Shown one piece after another: positions 59,033 to 64,000 of a DNA stretch of 64,000 bases. The stretch is taken from positions 558,001 through 622,000 of the forward strand of contig JBEWZL010000011.1 in the NCBI GenBank assembly GCA_045837725.1, read 5' to 3'. The DNA is from Vermamoeba vermiformis. Its lineage: Eukaryota > Tubulinea > Echinamoebida. Every line of letters starts with the position of its first letter. Position 1 is the stretch's first letter. The position numbers and the translations under genes are program-made. The notes beneath the pieces were generated by a model, which made no database searches, was not told where the DNA came from, and saw only the letters and a program-made list of their open reading frames with translations.

Positions 59033-62000
59033 ATGAGTGACTTGGCCCAACAACTGCGCAAGAGAAAAGATCAGACTGTAGGCACTACACAGCGTTCTAT
59101 TCACGTTAAGCCTAGTCTTTTGTTCGATGGACGTGAAGCTGCGCGCATCGAGACAACTGCCATCCATCTGTTGGCTCTGGGTGGCTTGGAACAGCTCAAA
59201 AAATTAGAACCTCGCCTCAAATCATTTGAAGCCACTTTGGTAATATTTATAAGCCATTTAAGTTTAATAATTGAATTATTATTTGCTCGGGATTTGGATT
59301 CGGATCACGATCGCGATCTTGTTTTGTTAATTAATGATGGTCCTCGCAAATACAACTACTTACCTCTTCCTTACAGTTCGCGAGTCCGAGCAACACGGAG
59401 CTGAACCGCGAGAGTCAGACCAAAGAAGCGAACCGTCGACTCGATGAGGCCATCGAGAGCTTTTTGTCGTTGGTGTCGCCGTTCTTCTTATTGAAGGCCT
59501 CGCACAAGTGCTTGGAGTATCTGATTCGTCGCTACAGCATCCACGAGCACAACAAAGACGCGCTCGTCAAGTGCATGCTGCCCTATCACGCGAGCAACGT
59601 GTTCGTGCGCGTGGTGCAGCTGATGGCACTCAAACACACGCCCTGGGAGTTCTTGGAGGCCTGCAAGAAGAACGGCGTGCCACTCGATCGCAAGGTGCTC
59701 GTCGAACACGCGGCTAAAAATAGGAGCATTCTCACCTTCGTGGCCGAGACCGTCAAAGAATTCATCGCCAACAAAGCGCAGTGCAAATCTCTCATTGCCT
59801 TTTTTGTCGCGCTCGTGCTCGAGACTGTCGGTACGCACCTCACTTTGACACCTGTCACTTGCCCGCACTAACGCGCTACATTTAGCTCGCAGCGGAGATA
59901 TAGATTCGGAGCTCGTCTCCGCGCTGTTGCCTTATTTGTTGCACGGCTTCAAGTCTAAAAATAGCGACTATCAGCTGAGCAGCATGATGATCACGTGCGC
60001 GCTGTGCAGTACACCGCAGAAGTCACGTGGTCTCGATCGCGCGCTGCTGTCCTCGCTGTTGACAGCTGTCATTGCACACGCGCAGCCGCACCACCATCAC
60101 CACGCACTGCTCGCGGCCCTGGTCGTGCTGTCCGACGAGCGGTTAGTGAACGATGACACCTGTCAACTGCCCGAGGCGACCTTTGACACGCTCACGCAGT
60201 GGCGAGATTTCACGACCTTGCTCAAAGAGGTGGTGGCACAGGGATACGCCATCGACAATTTGGTTCGGCCATTTTTCCGCTCATTGACCCGCGCAGTGTA
60301 CGTGATTGCCTTATTTGGTCATGGATTAGCTTACTAACTAGCTGTATTTAGTATCGCACGTCCCGAGTTGATGGAGACCCTCACTTGCCTTATTAAGGAA
60401 GTGCCCGTCGGCGATCAGATCTCAGCCCTGGTCGGTGAACTGCTGGCACTGTTTGAAGCTAATTATAGCGCGCTCAAGAACAACGCGGCATTCTGCCAGC
60501 AACTGAAAGAAGTGTTGCACGTGATCGATCGGAAATATCCGAATGAGCTCGACCAGGGCATCGAGACCAAACTCCGCGGTGTCACGCCCCGCACTCAGCC
60601 CACGTGGATGACGCTATTTATAGACACGCGCCACCACCCCCTCGCCCTGACCGAGCGGAACAACTCCGACTACACGACCGTGGCCTCTGGTCTCAAGGCC
60701 CTGACACGCCCCCGCGCACGTGTGTTGGCCCTGGATCACTTGCTGGCACTGTCACGTGACGAACTGGCACCACTGATCAGCGGAACATTGATGCAACACC
60801 TCGGAGATAGCAATCTCGAGCTCGTACTGCACGCACTGCAAGTACCCGATTTGGTCAAGCGCGTGGAGGCACCTGCCTTATTTGGCATGCTGTCCTCGCT
60901 GCTGCGCCAGTCACGTGTGCAGCAGAACAAGCACGTGCTCAGTCAAGCACTCCACGTGATGACGCAGCCGTTCATTGAATCGCACCCGCTGTACGCAGAA
61001 CAAGCATTGCCTTATTTGGTCAATCACGTGCTCTTCCTGACCGACACCCTCGAAGTCAACAGACAGGCGCTAAAAATAGCTCTGTCGTACCCGCACGAAC
61101 TGTTCTACGCCTTCAAAGCTGATCGCGTGTTGACAGGTGACGTGTCAAAAGTGTCAAACACCGACCTCAACGTGCGTGTCATTGAAGCACTCGCACGCGC
61201 CATTGCCACTCGACCAGGGCTGCAACAAGTGGTGACGCGCTTGGTGGCATCGAGTCACGTGCCTGTCCACGTGCCTGGCACCGCACAGCTGGCACTCATT
61301 CGCGCCCTGCATTTGACAGCTGATGACACGCGCCTGTCACTCGCCAACCTCGCTCTCGAGATCTGCGCACGTGACTGGCAGTCCGAGCACGTGACACACA
61401 TCGCCCCCTCGATCGATCAGCACGAAGGACTTCCTAATTGGGATACTGTCGCATTCGAAGAGTTCGTCGCGCGTCGTCCCGCACGTGTCTCGGAATTTCA
61501 GTTCTACGCCCTGCGTCACGTGCTCAAATCTGTGACTAAAAATGGCATCACGGAGTCGTACAGCTTCGTGAACAGCGGACTGCACGGACTGTTGGCCAAG
61601 CTATTTATAGTCATGACCTCGAGTGGGCCAGATATGACCAGCTTCGACCAGCACTTGAAACTGCTCTTTACCTTTTTGGGCAATCAGCTCACCAACTTCT
61701 TGGCCTATTTTTGGACCGAGCCGGAGATATCTCCGCTCATCTCCGTGCGCAGTCTCCGCGTGCTGAACACGTGGCTGCGAACAGCGACAGCCAATCACGT
61801 GACTGCTGCCCTGCCCGCCCTGCTCGCGGCCCTGGCTCACAATTCTCCGCACGTGCGCGCTGCAGCCCTGGCATGTGTCACCACCCTCGCGAGCAGCACT
61901 GCAATCTCGCCGCTATCTCCGCTGCTGTCACGTGTCATTGCCCAGGCCGCAGAGTTCGTCGCGTCACCGAAGCACTTGAGCACGTGGACACGTGCCGTGT

Positions 62001-64000
62001 GGGGTGTCAACAGCACACCTGTCAGACTCGGTGACACGGAGCGTGCGGAACAATTCCTCGCATTGACAGATGTCACGCTGGCCTCTCCGCTCACGTGGGT
62101 GCGTGTCAAACTGCTGTCCGCGTTCAGTGCGGTGGATGACACGGGACTGCGCGTCAAACTGATCTCGCGCACATCTCCGCACTTGACAGCACTCTTGACA
62201 CGTCTGCAAGTGACAGGTGCCACCGTGACACTCGCCGAGGCACGTCTGATCGAGACTTTGCTGCGCTATTATTCCGTCGCCCTGCCGCACCACACCGTGG
62301 AGGAAGTGCAGCCCTGGTTGACGGCCATGACATTGCAGTTCGAGAAGTATTTCCGCTCGCTGACACACGACAGCGCGGACGATATTACCATATTTGGCGC
62401 TGAGGACCCTACGATCGATCAGAGCGCATTTCCTTATTTGTTCAATCCCGCGCGTCTGGCCCTGGAATGCATTCATGAACCAGTGTACAAGACAGCGTCA
62501 CGTGACATTCAAGCCGCGCTGTTCACCACCGTGCTGTCGCTCATGCTGTCAAAACACGCCAAGATTCGCGCCCTGGCACAGAGTGTCATGCGACGGAAAA
62601 TTCCGGCCGTGGATCACGCGCTCATCTCGCACGAACTGGCCACGTGCCACCGCGAGATCTTGGCGGTGATTGAACGTCATTCACCGAACAAACGCAAACG
62701 TCAAAAGAGGTACAGTACGCCGAATGACACGTGTCACTGTAACTGACATGTTTGACAGCTCTGCCAATGACACGCCGAGCAGCGCCTTGACACCCGAGAT
62801 GGAACAAGATCTGGACAGCCATTTGACACGTGTCACTGCCCTGCTCGAGACATTCCAGTACCGACCGCAGTTCTTGTCGCGCGAGCACGTGCCACTGTTG
62901 TTTGCCCTGGTAGATCTCATCATCGACCAGCAGCACAGTGTTGGCAAGCGTAAGTCCCTCGCATGTCCAAATAAGGCAATATCTCACGCAGTATCTCCGC
63001 GCAGATCCCTCGATCGAGTACATCACGCAGCAGGTGCTCGGCAGTTTGACACTTGTCACGCAGGCCCTGGTCGATCACGCGCTCACGCAGCAGCAGTTGA
63101 CGGCACTCGGCGCGGAATTTCACGTGGACAGCATCGTGCAGGTGATTCGCGTCAGTCAGGATCCCTCCGTGCAGAAGAACGCGTTGCTATTTTTAGCCGC
63201 AGCAGCACGTGTGTTCCCCGCGCGCGTACTGGAGCACATCATGCCGATATTTACTTATATGGGTGCCAGCAGCGTGCGCTTCGACGACAATTATACATTT
63301 TTGGTCATTCAAAAGACCATCGAGGCCGTGGTGCCAGCACTCGTGCAGTCACGTGACACTTTGGCACCGCTGACGCTGTTCGCCGCATTCGTGCAACACA
63401 TCGGAGAGATCCCCGCGCATCGGAGATTGCTGCTGTTCTCGATGCTGCTAAAAATACTCAGCGCGCAGTACCTCTCCGTGCTGCTGGCACTGCTCTTCTT
63501 CAAGCACGTGCACCTCACCGCCACGGCCACTGCCAAATCGGGCACTGACAGCATCGTAGATTTCTGCAAAGACTTGTGCCTCAAGTTCGAGCCCCACGAA
63601 GTGTTGCAAAGCTTCAATCTATTTTTAGCCAAGTGCAACGACGCCGCCACCTACTTCCAAAAGAAGCGACGCGGAGAATCTGTCGCGGATCTCGAGCGAG
63701 ATTTGGCGGCACATGGCATCGACAAGCACGTGACTGAACACAGCGTGGTGCACGTGACCGGAGATTTCGTGAGATTTGTGGCGAGTTACGTGAGCAGCAA
63801 AGAATTCGTGCAACAAATGATCGATCTCGAAGGCGAGGCCGAAGAACGCACGCAAAGCTTGAGTTTGACACTTTTGGAAACCGCCCTGGTGCATGTCAAA
63901 CAGCTGTCCGCACAACAAGCTGCAAATGACAGCAGTCTGCGCGACGAATTGAAGCGACAAGTGGACGACAGCTACGAACTGATCGATCGCTGCAACGAAT
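59033..64000 (+). CDS. HEATR1: UTP10/HEATR1, SSU-processome HEAT-repeat protein (3' end off window)
   Basis: Six exons seen: 59033-59239, 59377-59830, 59886-60297, 60352-62709, 62759-62949, 63005-64000, about 1,539 codons and still open at the edge. The N-terminus is typical of UTP10: MSDLAQQLRKRKDQTVGTTQ, RSIHVKPSLLFDGREAARIE, then FLSLVSPFFLLKASHKCLEY and IRRYSIHEHNKDALVKCMLP with FVRVVQLMALK. The rest is alpha-solenoid with a basic segment (NKRKRQKR) near 62,690. UTP10 joins the UTP-A complex and is needed for Pol I transcription and 18S processing. The last intron acceptor was set at GCGCAG|ATCC because nearer AG sites break the frame. Six CTAAAAATAG/CTATTTTTAG decamers and at least four CArG boxes lie in its exons. 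Confidence 0.93.

Larger units (their letters stand above)
4563..62835. repeat. Dispersed TGACACGTGTCA palindromes, at least 16 exact copies
   Basis: Exact 12-mers begin near 4563, 11539, 13865, 18985, 28272, 46838, 48322, 48712, 48799, 50128, 51756, 55487, 56955, 62725 and 62824, plus single-base variants TGACACCTGTCA/TGACAGGTGTCA at about eleven further places (for example 24763, 32092, 34257, 46750, 58311, 59844). Random expectation for one 12-mer is about 0.004. Copies occur in both exons and introns. Confidence 0.85.
16969..63628. repeat. Dispersed CTAAAAATAG/CTATTTTTAG decamers, 25 copies
   Basis: Exact copies begin at 16969, 17304, 17577, 17685, 17892, 24453, 25206, 26807, 32922, 34328, 44711, 46888, 49498, 51484, 51629, 54696, 54925, 57225, 57524, 57899, 59714, 59955, 61070, 63187 and 63619. 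Most are in exons; a few form intron 3' ends. With equal base frequencies about 0.1 copy is expected in 64 kb. The word matches the MEF2-type consensus CTA(A/T)4TAG. None was found left of 16.9 kb. Confidence 0.9.

Overview
This window is nuclear DNA from a gene-dense, intron-rich eukaryote. Almost every gene is interrupted by short spliceosomal introns (mostly 40-70 nt, GT-AG with a few GC-AG), intergenic gaps are commonly 50-600 bp, and both strands are used. The gene set (Arp2, class I HDAC, HYOU1 ending in KDEL, ATG12, PRP19, URB1, UTP14, UTP10/HEATR1, gamma-tubulin complex protein 4, a RhoBTB/RacA-like protein, a PEX26-like protein, a G8-domain surface protein) suggests a unicellular member of Amorphea (amoebozoan or opisthokont relative). 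I cannot name the species. No prokaryotic operons, CRISPR arrays, tRNA or rRNA genes, or virus-like elements were recognised. Exon boundaries were built by hand from splice consensus, reading-frame continuity and family alignment from memory; summed exon lengths divide by three for every complete gene.

Layout. 1-13 kb: the 3' end of Arp2 (+), a chromomethylase-type DNA methyltransferase (+), two tandem F-box-like paralogues (-), a four-EF-hand protein (-), ribosomal protein uS10/RPS20 (-), an RGS + C2 protein (+). 13-16.5 kb: two ankyrin-repeat genes, one with an apparent signal peptide, and a TRAF-type zinc-finger locus. 16.6-23.3 kb (-): UTP14, PHAF1, a TLDc protein. 23.6-29.3 kb (+): an unrecognised nuclear-looking protein, a PEX26-like tail-anchored protein, a secreted FAD-dependent oxidoreductase. 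29.4-34.9 kb (-): a membrane-anchored beta-helix protein and HYOU1. 35.1-43.1 kb: RAB5IF (+), ATG12 (-), PRP19 (+), the G8/beta-helix surface protein (+). 43.3-52.3 kb (+): URB1 and a class I HDAC. 52.35-53.97 kb: a gene-free repeat island. 54-64 kb: GCP4 (-), the RhoBTB-like protein (+) and UTP10/HEATR1 (+), which runs off the right edge.

Shared functions: UTP14, URB1, UTP10 and RPS20 act in ribosome production; HYOU1 and RAB5IF in ER protein maturation; the methyltransferase and HDAC in chromatin. The genes otherwise look like independent neighbours.

The outstanding feature is not a gene. From about 14 kb to the right edge, coding exons and introns are studded with a small vocabulary of perfect palindromes: TGACACGTGTCA, TCACGTGA, CTAAAAATAG/CTATTTTTAG, CArG boxes such as TTGCCTTATTTGGCAA and TTTCCTAATTAGGAAA, and TTCACTGAA. 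They resemble binding sites of TALE homeodomain, bHLH, MEF2, SRF/MCM1 and STAT proteins, lie in every permitted reading frame, and visibly shape the encoded proteins (recurring SRD, HVT, TRV, AKNS, LFLA words). Counts are tens to thousands of times random expectation.
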